NCBI GenBank assembly: GCA_012965455.1
Contig: DTSG01000458.1
Coordinates: 1-24,395, forward strand
From: Planctomycetaceae bacterium
GTDB lineage: Bacteria; Planctomycetota; Planctomycetia; Pirellulales; Pirellulaceae
Direction of reading: 5' to 3'
Length of the DNA stretch: 24,395 nt
Shown: positions 9,018 through 16,604 of the stretch, piece by piece
Layout of the letters: every line of letters starts with the position of its first letter
How positions within the stretch are numbered: position 1 is the first letter of the stretch
Translations under genes and position numbers: made by a program
The notes under the pieces: generated by a model
Seen by the model: the letters and a program-made list of their open reading frames with translations, nothing else
Told to the model about the DNA's origin: nothing
Databases searched by the model: none

Positions 9018-11345
9018 TTATTTCGTGCTAAAGGCGTCGCTAACAACAATCTCAACAATCAGATCACGCAGTCCATGTTGCCCCTCCTGCATTTGTTCAA
9101 CGAGTTGGAAGACCTCCACGTACTCCCGCCGCTCCAGCGCACCGCCGGTTCCATAGACCAATAATTTCTCAGTCAAACAGCGAATGAAATCCGCCGGGTG
9201 GTCGACGAGTGCTTGTTTCAACTCCGCCGCCCCATCGAGTTTCCTGCCATCTCCTAACTGCACCTGTGTCTGGATTTTATTTCGATGAGCGTAGGTTTCC
9301 CGAAAGAGGCCGACCGGATCAAAATGCTCTAGGCTAAAACCCAGTGGATCGATTTGTCGGTGGCAAACGGCACAGGTGGCCTGCGCCTGATGTTTTGCGA
9401 GTTGTTGCCTGATCGTGGCCGCTCCTCGTACGTCCGGTTCGATGGGCTCGATATCATCCGGAGGAGGATTCACCTGTTTCCCGAGGATGTTTTCCAGAAC
9501 CCAGACACCCCGCACCACGGGCGACGTCGCCGTACCGTTTGACGTAACCGTAAGCACACTGGCATGCGTGAGCACGCCACCCCTTCTGGAATCCGCCGGA
9601 AGGTCAACACGCCGAAACTGGTCGCCGGATACACCTTCGATTCCGTAATGTCGAGCGAGACGGTCGTTAAGATAGGTATATTCGGAATTTAAAAGATCGA
9701 GGATTGGGCCATTGCTCTCCAGCAGCGATCGGAATAGCAATTGGCTCTCTCGTTTCATAGCGCCTTGTAAATTCCCAGTATAATAATCTGAAAAGTGCTG
9801 GGGATCCGGCGGCATCTCGCCGAGTTTTCCGATACCTAACCAGTTATCGGTGAAACTATGGATGAAGTCCTCTGCGCGGGGATCTTTGAGCATCCGCTCA
9901 ACTTGCTCGACGAGTTGAGCGCGAGAGGGCGCCCCTTTTTCAGCCAGATCCCGTAGTTGTTGATCCGGCATGGTATTCCAGAGAAAGTAGGAGAGCCGGT
10001 TGATCAGGCTGTAGGAGTCGAGTTTCCCCTCGTTTTCATAGTGATACAGAAAAGCGGGAGATCCCAGCACTGCTTTGAACGTCGTGTGGATGGCTTTTTC
10101 AAAGGGGTGTCCGTCGTCGCGTAGACTCTGGTAGAGGTCCAGAAAAGGTTGAACCGTCGCACTATCGACTTGACGCCGAAAAGAACGCTGGACAAACGCC
10201 GACAGCACCTGGTTCGTGTATTCCTTGTCCTGCGGCCGCATCTGCTTACCAAAGACGACTAGGTTACCGGCCGGTGGCCACTGCTCAAACAGAGGGCCTT
10301 CCACTTCCATCCAATAAACCCGTAGTTGAGGGCCGTCGTAGTTTTCCATGATCGGCTGGCGGGTCTGACGGGCGTCTGGACCATATCGAAGTTTAACTAA
10401 ATTCTTAAATGATCCTTGATGACCATTGGTAAACGAGACGATGGGCACTTGCCCTTTTTCAAGACGCGCCGTGAAATGGAACGTCGCTGGTGCATCCTCA
10501 GGTACATTCACTTCATCTACAAGTCTTCGTGAGCCAGCCTCGGCCTGTTTACCGGGAGGTCCCACGCGGACTTTCATTTTGACAGGGCCATCGATCTGAC
10601 CAACCCCCTGAAAGTCAGAATGCAGGGCCAGAGCATGAACTCGGATTCGGTAGGTGCCCTGTTCCAGTACGGTTATGTCTTTCGTTCCGGGTCGAAATTG
10701 CTGGAAGCCGTCTTCCGTGCCAGTAACAATCTTGACGTATTTGCCATTCTGGTAGACCGGTCGGGTGGCATGCTGGGGGAGGATTCGTTGGACAAGACTG
10801 ACGGGTTGGGGTCCGAAGCGGATTGCACGCTGCAGAACGTCCTCGGCTGCGAGCATAGCTTCCCGCATCAAGGCAGGTGAAAACACCAGCGCGAATCCGA
10901 CGTTGTCCGTACCTGCAAATTCGTTGTCTAGGGGAAATGAGCGGGAGGGATTGTATTGTGTATCGACTCGCAACAGATCACGTAGCGTATGGTTATATTC
11001 GCGCTGGTTGAGTCGTCTCATCAGCGTGCCGCGGGGGATGGTGGAGTCAGTCTTTTCGTCGAGTTGGATCGCCAAAATCCCAATGGTGCGAATCAATTCC
11101 GCGGTGGTGGGCTGGTCAGCGTCGAGCGGTGGCATTTGACGGTGGGTTAGCTGGTCGAAGATGTTTTGCAGCAGCAATGGCGCCAACGGTTGAGTGAAAT
11201 CGCGGTCGGCCGAGGGGTCCTCGCCGCTGTGACACTCGTTGCAGTAACGGGTGAGAAAACCTGTTAGCGGTCCCAATTGGTCAGCCTTCGTCTGCAGCGA
11301 CGGGGCGAGCAGGAGCACAGGAACGAGCAGAACGTAACGTGGCAT
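9018..11345 (-). CDS. PSD/PSCyt multi-domain cytochrome-like protein (DUF1587-DUF1595-DUF1592-DUF1588-DUF1585)
   Basis: 775 residues from the ATG at 11345; the frame is open further upstream but that part overlaps the DUF1552 gene and reads as non-coding. Signal peptide 1-20 (MPRYVLLVPVLLLAPSLQ). Order of domains: an N-terminal haem-c motif C35-N-E-C38-H39; DUF1587 at about 108-145 (LMRRLNQREYNHTLRDLL); a beta-rich, carbohydrate-binding-like region at about 200-355; DUF1595 at about 380-437; DUF1592 at about 445-575 (INRLSYFLWNTMPD); DUF1588/PSCyt3 at about 585-680, with a second haem motif C658-A-V-C661-H662; DUF1585 at about 705-775. The family is greatly expanded in planctomycetes and its biochemical role is unknown; two CxxCH sites suggest covalent haem and electron transfer outside the cytoplasmic membrane. 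It follows the DUF1552 gene by 10 bases, so translation is probably coupled. Confidence 0.92.
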   Translation of the reverse strand: MPRYVLLVPVLLLAPSLQTKADQLGPLTGFLTRYCNECHSGEDPSADRDFTQPLAPLLLQNIFDQLTHRQMPPLDADQPTTAELIRTIGILAIQLDEKTDSTIPRGTLMRRLNQREYNHTLRDLLRVDTQYNPSRSFPLDNEFAGTDNVGFALVFSPALMREAMLAAEDVLQRAIRFGPQPVSLVQRILPQHATRPVYQNGKYVKIVTGTEDGFQQFRPGTKDITVLEQGTYRIRVHALALHSDFQGVGQIDGPVKMKVRVGPPGKQAEAGSRRLVDEVNVPEDAPATFHFTARLEKGQVPIVSFTNGHQGSFKNLVKLRYGPDARQTRQPIMENYDGPQLRVYWMEVEGPLFEQWPPAGNLVVFGKQMRPQDKEYTNQVLSAFVQRSFRRQVDSATVQPFLDLYQSLRDDGHPFEKAIHTTFKAVLGSPAFLYHYENEGKLDSYSLINRLSYFLWNTMPDQQLRDLAEKGAPSRAQLVEQVERMLKDPRAEDFIHSFTDNWLGIGKLGEMPPDPQHFSDYYTGNLQGAMKRESQLLFRSLLESNGPILDLLNSEYTYLNDRLARHYGIEGVSGDQFRRVDLPADSRRGGVLTHASVLTVTSNGTATSPVVRGVWVLENILGKQVNPPPDDIEPIEPDVRGAATIRQQLAKHQAQATCAVCHRQIDPLGFSLEHFDPVGLFRETYAHRNKIQTQVQLGDGRKLDGAAELKQALVDHPADFIRCLTEKLLVYGTGGALERREYVEVFQLVEQMQEGQHGLRDLIVEIVVSDAFSTK

Positions 11346-11355
11346 GGAATTCAAG

Positions 11356-12633
11356 TTAGAATAACTCCGACATATTACCGTGGCTGCCGCCAAAGGAATC
11401 CGTTTCGACGCCGAGCCACTGTAGCATGGATACATAAAGGTTGCAGAGTGGTTTGCTATCGCGTTCGTATTTGAGCGAGTTGCCGTGCTTGATGTTTCCA
11501 CCGGCCAGGAGCACGGGCAGGTTCCGATTGGAATGGCTGCTGGCGTTGCCCATGCCGCTGCCAAAATAAATTAGCGTATGATCGAGCAAGGAACCGTTTC
11601 CGTCAGGGGTGCTCTCTAATGTATGTATGAAGCGCGCAAGTTCCTTGATGTATTCCAACTCAACACGCTTAAGCTGGTCTATCTTGTCAGGGTCTTGTCC
11701 GTGATGGCTGAGCGAGTGATAGCCGTCGCTGATCCCATCTAACTGCAGGACGCCGTTGCCGCCGGGGACATGGATGGTGACAATTCGGGTAGAATCGGTG
11801 CGGAAGGCGAGCGCACAAAGATCAAACATGCTGCGCATCGTGAGGTATCGCCGATCTTCGCCACCGGATTTCTGCTGGAGGGCATTTTCAGCATCGGCGA
11901 CAACAGGTTTATCCTGTCCGATCCAGTAACGGGTTCGATTGAGTCGGCGGCTCGTTTCCTCGATCGCATTAAGGTACTCTTGGAACTTATGACGATCTTG
12001 GGATCCGAGTTTACTGTTAAGTTGTTTGGCGCTGCGAGCGATCGTGTCGAGCACACTTTGTTCAATATTGATTTCTGTGGTGGCCTGTATCTTTTGGTTG
12101 GAGAGCAGCGGCTTGAATAGCATGTCGAAAAGTTGCGACGGGTCACCGATACCTCGCATTTTCACTCCATACCGGTTCCAAGACCAGGAGTTGCTTCCAT
12201 TGAGATCCAGTGTAAGTGAAGGAAAGCGGGTCTCGTTTCCGATCCGGTCGGCGGCGTATTGATCCAACGAGTACATGGATGATTTGGAGAAGCTAAACCG
12301 TTCCCCAGTAAGGAACCCCTGCACACCTTTATGTCCACCGCCGAGTTGATGGTCCAATCCTTCAATTACCGTGAGCGCACTGCGAGCTGGTTTTAGTGGT
12401 AGCAGGAGTTCCGGGAGTGCGTAGTCGGGCCCGGTGGTTGTCGGAAAGAATGCCGGTGAGTGCATGCCATATTCGGTTCCTATACAGACGAGCCTTTTGG
12501 GCGGCGTCGACGACTGAGCCGCGAGTTGATTTAGGGACTGGAAGAACGGAAGTGTAGAGCAGAGACCAAGTTGTTTAATAAACTTTCGCCGTCGGTGCTG
12601 CTGTTGGGAGATTACTCGCGGTCGGTTCTGCAT
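11356..12633 (-). CDS. DUF1552 family protein with twin-arginine signal
   Basis: 425 residues from the ATG at 12633. A GTG five codons upstream (12648) is a possible alternative; neither has a clear Shine-Dalgarno. The N-terminus holds a twin-arginine export motif (RRRKFIKQLG, about 14-23), then a short hydrophobic stretch and an Ala-Gln cleavage region. The mature part has the family features KRLVCIGTEYGMHSPAFFP, VIEGLDHQLGGGHKG, IHVPGGNGVLQLDGISDGYH and YFGSGMGNASSHSNRNLPV. DUF1552 is almost always found beside a DUF1587/DUF1592 PSD protein in planctomycetes and some proteobacteria, as here. The fold is alkaline-phosphatase/sulfatase-like by general family opinion, but no activity is established. 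Tat export suggests folding, and possibly cofactor loading, in the cytoplasm. It lies 10 bases before the PSD gene and 81 bases after the propeller gene. Confidence 0.92.
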   Translation of the reverse strand: MQNRPRVISQQQHRRRKFIKQLGLCSTLPFFQSLNQLAAQSSTPPKRLVCIGTEYGMHSPAFFPTTTGPDYALPELLLPLKPARSALTVIEGLDHQLGGGHKGVQGFLTGERFSFSKSSMYSLDQYAADRIGNETRFPSLTLDLNGSNSWSWNRYGVKMRGIGDPSQLFDMLFKPLLSNQKIQATTEINIEQSVLDTIARSAKQLNSKLGSQDRHKFQEYLNAIEETSRRLNRTRYWIGQDKPVVADAENALQQKSGGEDRRYLTMRSMFDLCALAFRTDSTRIVTIHVPGGNGVLQLDGISDGYHSLSHHGQDPDKIDQLKRVELEYIKELARFIHTLESTPDGNGSLLDHTLIYFGSGMGNASSHSNRNLPVLLAGGNIKHGNSLKYERDSKPLCNLYVSMLQWLGVETDSFGGSHGNMSELF

Positions 12634-12714
12634 AGTAATTTGTTTCACTGGATGACTGAATACACTTCGCTATTTTAGCAATAGGAACTACGAGAGTCCA
12701 ATGTTAAGGTGGCT

Positions 12715-14307
12715 TCACTGTTCAATACAGATCAATTCTTTGATCGTATGTGCATAGATCCGCCCTGCGGCAAATGAAAGGCTTGCTCGTGTCCATGACT
12801 CACCAACGGTTCCCAAGTCATTGATGCCCACCAAAGCCTGTTCGTCTAATTTATCAGAATCCCATCGTACGACATACACGGTGCCGTTCATCACGGGCAC
12901 ATAAAGATGTGCGCCCGCAACTGAAGGTACGGGGGAGGCAATATGGCCCCAACCATTTCCGCGTGACCGCTTATCACCACTGACGACAAATCCCGACGAA
13001 TTCGTCAATGAATTGGGTGTGAATGACTGTTGATTCAACCCCCTAGAGTTGTCGGCTAGGGGCGGCTGAAACCAAAGCAGTTCGCTTGCTGCGATGCCGA
13101 CGGTCTTTAACTGTAATGGAAGCTCCAAGTATTCTACTTTTCCATCTGTTACATTTACACGTCCCAGCCATGGTCGCGTATAACATCGGAAATAGTGATA
13201 GTTACCCACCAGTAAGTTTGATGTCTGGGTGATCATGCGATTCTTTTTGTTCGCATTCAGCGTTTCCACGCGCGATACGTACCCGTCGCCATCCCACTTT
13301 CGTAAGGCTATATCACCGACAATCGACACTCGCCGCAGCACCTTCCCGGTAATCGCATCAATCGAAAGATGTTCGCCGCGGTGAAAAATGTGTACCTCGT
13401 CGTTTCTTACACGATAACTCATCGTGCTCATGAACTCTGGCAGCGGTAAAGTCCAGAGCGTATTACCCTGAGTCAGGTCAATCAATGAGATGCCCTCGGG
13501 TTTTTCAGGGGGTCCGTGACCACCACCGCGTCCCACTACGGCAACTCGCCGTCCGTCGTTTAGGCGTTGGGGCAACACGGCGTTTCCCATATTCACTCCA
13601 CATGTTGAGTTCCAGACATTTTTACCGGTGCTCATGTCCAAAGCCTGCAATTGTGTCCATTCGTCCTGAGGCAGGTCAGCGTATTTATGCGGAAAGGTTC
13701 CATCGGGATCCGGAGGGTATTGTTGCCTCGTGAAGACGAAGTTCCCATCCATTTCAAAGGGCAACGTGCGGCCAACACTCAACACGTTGCGTGTCCAGAT
13801 TTCCCTGCCTTTTAAGTCGAAACAGACGATTCCACCGGAGGCATTAACAAATACCACACGTCCGTCTACGCAAACCGCAGGGGGAGAACTGCTATCGCCG
13901 AAACATCCTGAAAGTCGCAGTGGATGTTTTCCTTCAATTGTTTGCTGCCAAAGGACCCTGCCGGTCCTAGCGGAGCAACACCATGCCACGATGTCTTTTC
14001 CCAAGGATGAATCCTTGCTGACGGAGGCGTAGGTCGTAAAATAGACTCGACCCTGAGACACAACCGGAATACTTTGCCCTGTTTCGGGCAGTTTCAGCCG
14101 CCAGCGAATATTTCTATCCTGCACAACACTCCAATCCAGCGGCGCGGACTGAGACGACGAGAAATCGCCATGAGGGCCAGCGCCTTGATGCCACTCTATA
14201 GTAGGGTCTGCACATTGCCCAGTCACTCCCAGCAGGAAGATAGCCAGGATCAATTCGAATCGGCGAAAGAATAATGAACATTGAATAATATGTGAAACAC
14301 TTTTCAC
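12715..14307 (-). CDS. Exported PQQ-like beta-propeller protein, first gene of a DUF1552/PSD operon
   Basis: 530 residues starting at a GTG (14307). An N-terminal hydrophobic segment (about 17-32, FELILAIFLLGVTGQC) acts as signal peptide, followed by PTIEWHQGAGPHGD. Blade motifs typical of PQQ_2/BamB propellers recur: VAWCCSARTGRVLWQQ, VCFDLKGREIWTRN, QALDMSTGKNVWN, SLIDLTQGNTLWTL, SIDAITGKVLRRV and VYVVRWDSDK. It is longer than the propeller protein at 5813-7162 and only distantly alike. Specific PQQ binding is not shown; a structural or ligand-binding role is equally possible. The gene lies 66-81 bases upstream of the DUF1552 gene on the same strand with no visible terminator between, so I infer a three-gene operon: propeller, DUF1552, PSD. 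Confidence 0.88.
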   Translation of the reverse strand: MKSVSHIIQCSLFFRRFELILAIFLLGVTGQCADPTIEWHQGAGPHGDFSSSQSAPLDWSVVQDRNIRWRLKLPETGQSIPVVSQGRVYFTTYASVSKDSSLGKDIVAWCCSARTGRVLWQQTIEGKHPLRLSGCFGDSSSPPAVCVDGRVVFVNASGGIVCFDLKGREIWTRNVLSVGRTLPFEMDGNFVFTRQQYPPDPDGTFPHKYADLPQDEWTQLQALDMSTGKNVWNSTCGVNMGNAVLPQRLNDGRRVAVVGRGGGHGPPEKPEGISLIDLTQGNTLWTLPLPEFMSTMSYRVRNDEVHIFHRGEHLSIDAITGKVLRRVSIVGDIALRKWDGDGYVSRVETLNANKKNRMITQTSNLLVGNYHYFRCYTRPWLGRVNVTDGKVEYLELPLQLKTVGIAASELLWFQPPLADNSRGLNQQSFTPNSLTNSSGFVVSGDKRSRGNGWGHIASPVPSVAGAHLYVPVMNGTVYVVRWDSDKLDEQALVGINDLGTVGESWTRASLSFAAGRIYAHTIKELICIEQ

Positions 14308-14317
14308 GGACAGCTTA

Positions 14318-14322
14318 CTCCT
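14318..14322 (-). promoter_or_regulatory. Shine-Dalgarno supporting the GTG start at 14307
   Basis: The minus strand reads AGGAG at 14322-14318, 10 bases before the GTG at 14307. No in-frame ATG is nearby, so this site decides the start of the beta-propeller gene. Confidence 0.55.
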
Positions 14323-14500
14323 GATTATTGATGCGTCTTACAAAATGCAGGGCGTTAACACTGCAACATACCACCGAGCCCATTGGGCGCCCTGTTTTTG
14401 TTATGGCTTTCGCATTTTAATATCTTTGAAAATATTGACGATACGGTACATTGGATGAAATTGACATTCCCAAATCTAGCATTATTTGAAAAGGTTTACG

Positions 14501-15358
14501 ATGCGTGCTCTTCTTCCGTTGATCCTGCTGTTTGCTATACCTCCAATGACAATCGGTGCTCCGGACCCTCCGCTGAAAATAGCGGGTACCACAGCGGTTG
14601 TCTATAAAACGATAGGTGAAACAACGTTGTTTCTCTATATTTTCAACCCCAAAGATCATCAACCGTCAGATGAACGACCTGCCGCCGTTTTCTTTTTTGG
14701 GGGTGGATGGAATGGCGGAACACCAACCCAGTTTGAGCATCACTGTAGACACCTGGCTTCGAGGGGGATGGTCGCCATGGTTGCAGATTATCGAGTAAAA
14801 AGCCGGCAAGGTACGACGCCTAAGGAATGTGTCATGGACGGCAAGTCCGCCATCCGTTGGATTCGCTCGAATGCTGCCAAGCTGGGAGTCGATCCAAATC
14901 GTATCGCTGCGGGCGGTGGTTCCGCTGGAGGACATGTTGCCGCCGCAACTGGCACCGTTGTGGGAATAGAACAGCCAGGAGAAGATAATCGCGTTAGTAG
15001 CCAACCAAACGCGTTGCTGTTGTTTAATCCAGTTTATGATAATAGCCCTACCGGTTACGGACATTCCCGAGTTAAAGATGTGTATCCTCAAATCTCGCCA
15101 ATGCATAACATCAAAAAAGACACACCTCCCACGATCGTCTTTCTCGGAACTAAAGATTCTCTAATTCCTGTTGCCACCGCAAAAGAATATAAGCAACGGA
15201 TGGAAACTGTTGGACGCCGCTGTGACCTGCATCTTTATGATGGGCAGCCGCATGGTTTTTTTAACTACGGCAAGCAGAAATACTATCTCGACACCGTCGG
15301 CAAAATGGACACGTTTCTAGTGTCGCTCAATTATATTAAAGCCAAGAGCGTTAAGTGA
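14501..15358 (+). CDS. Secreted alpha/beta-hydrolase (esterase/lipase-like)
   Basis: 285 residues. The ATG at 14501 has an AAAAGG ribosome site 6 bases upstream; an in-frame TTG at 14486 would overlap that site and is unlikely. Signal peptide 1-19 (MRALLPLILLFAIPPMTIG). Core motifs: FGGGWNGG at 66-73 (oxyanion hole, in place of the more common HGGG), ADYRVKSRQG at 95-104, nucleophile elbow G-G-G-S141-A-G-G, acid D219 in GTKDSLIP, and H251 in GQPHGFFNY. This is the acetyl-esterase/BD-FAE-like group often found in polysaccharide-degrading loci, where members remove acetyl or feruloyl groups. The substrate here is unknown. Its last twelve or so codons are repeated at 15787-15819 as an orphan fragment, showing that the 3' end of this gene, or of a close copy, took part in a tandem duplication. 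It converges on the small membrane-protein gene at 15436. Confidence 0.9.
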   Translation: MRALLPLILLFAIPPMTIGAPDPPLKIAGTTAVVYKTIGETTLFLYIFNPKDHQPSDERPAAVFFFGGGWNGGTPTQFEHHCRHLASRGMVAMVADYRVKSRQGTTPKECVMDGKSAIRWIRSNAAKLGVDPNRIAAGGGSAGGHVAAATGTVVGIEQPGEDNRVSSQPNALLLFNPVYDNSPTGYGHSRVKDVYPQISPMHNIKKDTPPTIVFLGTKDSLIPVATAKEYKQRMETVGRRCDLHLYDGQPHGFFNYGKQKYYLDTVGKMDTFLVSLNYIKAKSVK

Positions 15359-15768
15359 AAAGCAAGCAATATTAGAGTGGCTGCTTTCGTTCTTGTTATA
15401 CGGATGACCGACATGAATTTGGTCTTTAGCAACGTTCATTGTATTGGCGCGGCCGGCACGAACCACGCTTGAAGAATCAATGCAATCAGCCCACACCCCA
15501 GTGAGCCAAATAGTAACAGCCCCCTTTTTTCGTGCTTTAATTCCACGAGCATATAATACAACAGGTAGACGCCGCAAAATAAACACACAAGACCCTTCCA
15601 GGCATCGTCCTTAAAGGCTTCGATAACAATAATGATGTCGCAAATAAACGACACCAAGCCGAACAACACGACCAATCCTATTAACATATCACGACCCTCC
15701 GAAAGGTTGACTTTAATTCTCCAAGCAGAAGCTATCTTAACGTGTCGATTAGATAAGATCAATAAAAG
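15312..15768. repeat. Tandem duplication, copy 1 (hydrolase 3' tail plus small membrane-protein gene)
   Basis: This 457-base unit recurs at 15788-16244, with a constant offset of 476 bases at both ends. Conserved blocks in order are: the last codons of the hydrolase (TTTCTAGTGTCGCTCAATTA), an intergenic block (ATTAGAGTGGCTGCTT and GACCGACAT), the small ORF on the minus strand, its GGAGGG ribosome site, and an upstream tail ending ATCAATAAAA. The copies have diverged by many substitutions, so the event is not recent. Confidence 0.85.
15436..15687 (-). CDS. Small three-helix membrane protein, paralog 1
   Basis: 83 residues starting at the ATG at 15687, which has a GGAGGG ribosome site 7-8 bases upstream; longer in-frame starts would lie inside or beyond that site. 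Three hydrophobic segments are visible: 1-22 (MLIGLVVLFGLVSFICDIII), about 29-49 (AWKGLVCLFCGVYLLYYMLV), and about 55-77 (GLLLFGSLGCGLIALILQAW). Conserved polar parts are EAFKDD before helix 2 and ELKHEKR before helix 3. By hand count it shares about 60% of residues with the paralog at 15919-16173 over the first 72 positions; the C-terminal ten residues differ. I do not recognise the family. Conservation of the protein with diverged DNA suggests both copies are under selection. It is convergent with the hydrolase gene, 77 bases away. Confidence 0.75.
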   Translation of the reverse strand: MLIGLVVLFGLVSFICDIIIVIEAFKDDAWKGLVCLFCGVYLLYYMLVELKHEKRGLLLFGSLGCGLIALILQAWFVPAAPIQ

Positions 15769-15786
15769 GAGAAGCTGAGCCTGAAT

Positions 15787-15882
15787 GCGTTTCTAGTGTC
15801 GCTCAATTATGTCAAAGCGCATTCCAGCAAATACAAGCACCCGTCATTAGAGTGGCTGCTTCTATTCTCGTCTTGCGGCTGA
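15787..15882 (+). pseudogene. Orphan 3' fragment of an alpha/beta-hydrolase gene
   Basis: Codons at 15787-15819 read AFLVSLNYVKA, matching TFLVSLNYIKA at the C-terminus of the hydrolase at 14501-15358 (15311-15343). The frame then runs through unrelated sequence to a TGA at 15880-15882. No start, promoter or upstream hydrolase sequence exists. It is the left end of duplication copy 2 and is a scar, not a working gene. The differences between the two tails are an Ile/Val change, a Thr/Ala change and a silent third-base change. Confidence 0.7.
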
Positions 15883-16244
15883 CCGACATAGTTTCGGCCG
15901 TTAGCTACAAATCTGTTATTATAATTCTGATATTGCCTGCGCCGTTGCCATCATATTTAGAATCCCTGCAATCACGCCGCCACCAAGGGAGCCAATAATT
16001 ATCAGAACCTTCTTTTCGTGTTGAAATTCCGCGAACATATAATACAGTCCGTAGAAGCCACAAACAAGATACAAGATTCCCTTCCATACCTCGTCCTTAA
16101 AAGCCTCAATTAGAACAATCAGGCCACACACAAACGATACCAAGCCAAATAAAATTGCCAATCCGAATAACATATCACGATCCTCCGATAGGTTTAACTT
16201 AATCCTCTTAACCCCAAGTATCCTAACGAAACGCATCAATAAAA
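15788..16244. repeat. Tandem duplication, copy 2
   Basis: Second copy of the unit at 15312-15768. It keeps the hydrolase tail fragment, the intergenic ATTAGAGTGGCTGCTT block, a full small membrane-protein gene with its GGAGGA ribosome site, and the upstream ATCAATAAAA tail. It is separated from copy 1 by about 19 bases of unrelated sequence. Confidence 0.85.
15919..16173 (-). CDS. Small three-helix membrane protein, paralog 2
   Basis: 84 residues from the ATG at 16173, preceded by GGAGGA at 7-8 bases. The frame stays open much further upstream to a TTG near 16512, but that extension has no ribosome site, shows no recognisable protein features and is not conserved beyond the duplicated flank, so I reject it. 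Three hydrophobic segments: 1-22 (MLFGLAILFGLVSFVCGLIV), about 29-49 (VWKGILYLVCGFYGLYYMFA) and about 55-75 (VLIIIGSLGGGVIAGILNMM), with EAFKDE and EFQHEKK between them as in paralog 1. Function unknown; by composition an integral inner-membrane protein. The two genes are in tandem, about 231 bases apart, each with its own leader, so they may be transcribed separately. Confidence 0.75.
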   Translation of the reverse strand: MLFGLAILFGLVSFVCGLIVLIEAFKDEVWKGILYLVCGFYGLYYMFAEFQHEKKVLIIIGSLGGGVIAGILNMMATAQAISEL

Positions 16245-16604
16245 ACAACAAAAGAATTTTGATTGCATCGACGCTGGTAAATATATTTCGTGTACCCGCG
16301 ACAAAAAAGTCCGATTCTTGATGCAGACAGACGGTTTCGGAAAATATAGAGACCACCCAAACGGGGTGTGTCAAATACCTTATTATGTGGTCGCATGGAG
16401 AGTCACAAATTCTGTGGTCATCATAATGGGACAACGAATAAATCCTGTTGCCGTTGGGTCGAAGGGGCCTAAGACGTTTCCGGAAGGCCAAAGCCGAAAT
16501 GAAACGGGGCAACTAAAATACAGCAACGGATGAAAATAGTTTGCTTACGCCCAATGCTATCGTCTATATTACATCCCGCAACAACATTTCTTTACGGTTT
16601 TTCA
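16174..16604. other. Gene-free divergent region between small membrane protein and oxidoreductase
   Basis: The first 70 bases are the duplicated upstream flank of the small membrane-protein gene, including its ribosome site. The remainder shows no recognisable RNA, repeat or insertion sequence. Frames open on both strands give proteins with no motifs I know. It presumably holds the promoters of the two flanking divergent genes, but I could not pick convincing -35/-10 pairs. If the oxidoreductase starts at its earlier ATG (16530), the gap shrinks to about 356 bases. Confidence 0.5.

Noticed and set aside
11346..11564. N-terminal extension of the PSD protein (73 extra residues upstream of 11345)
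   Set aside because: It overlaps the 3' end of the DUF1552 gene, has no known motif, and the ATG at 11345 gives a proper signal peptide.
14461..14490. TTGACA box upstream of the secreted hydrolase
   Set aside because: A perfect -35 box, but no acceptable -10 at 16-18 bases, and the implied start would fall almost on the ATG.
16174..16512. Long N-terminal extension of small membrane protein 2
   Set aside because: The only distal start is a TTG without a ribosome site, while the ATG at 16173 has GGAGGA at ideal spacing and matches the start of the paralog.
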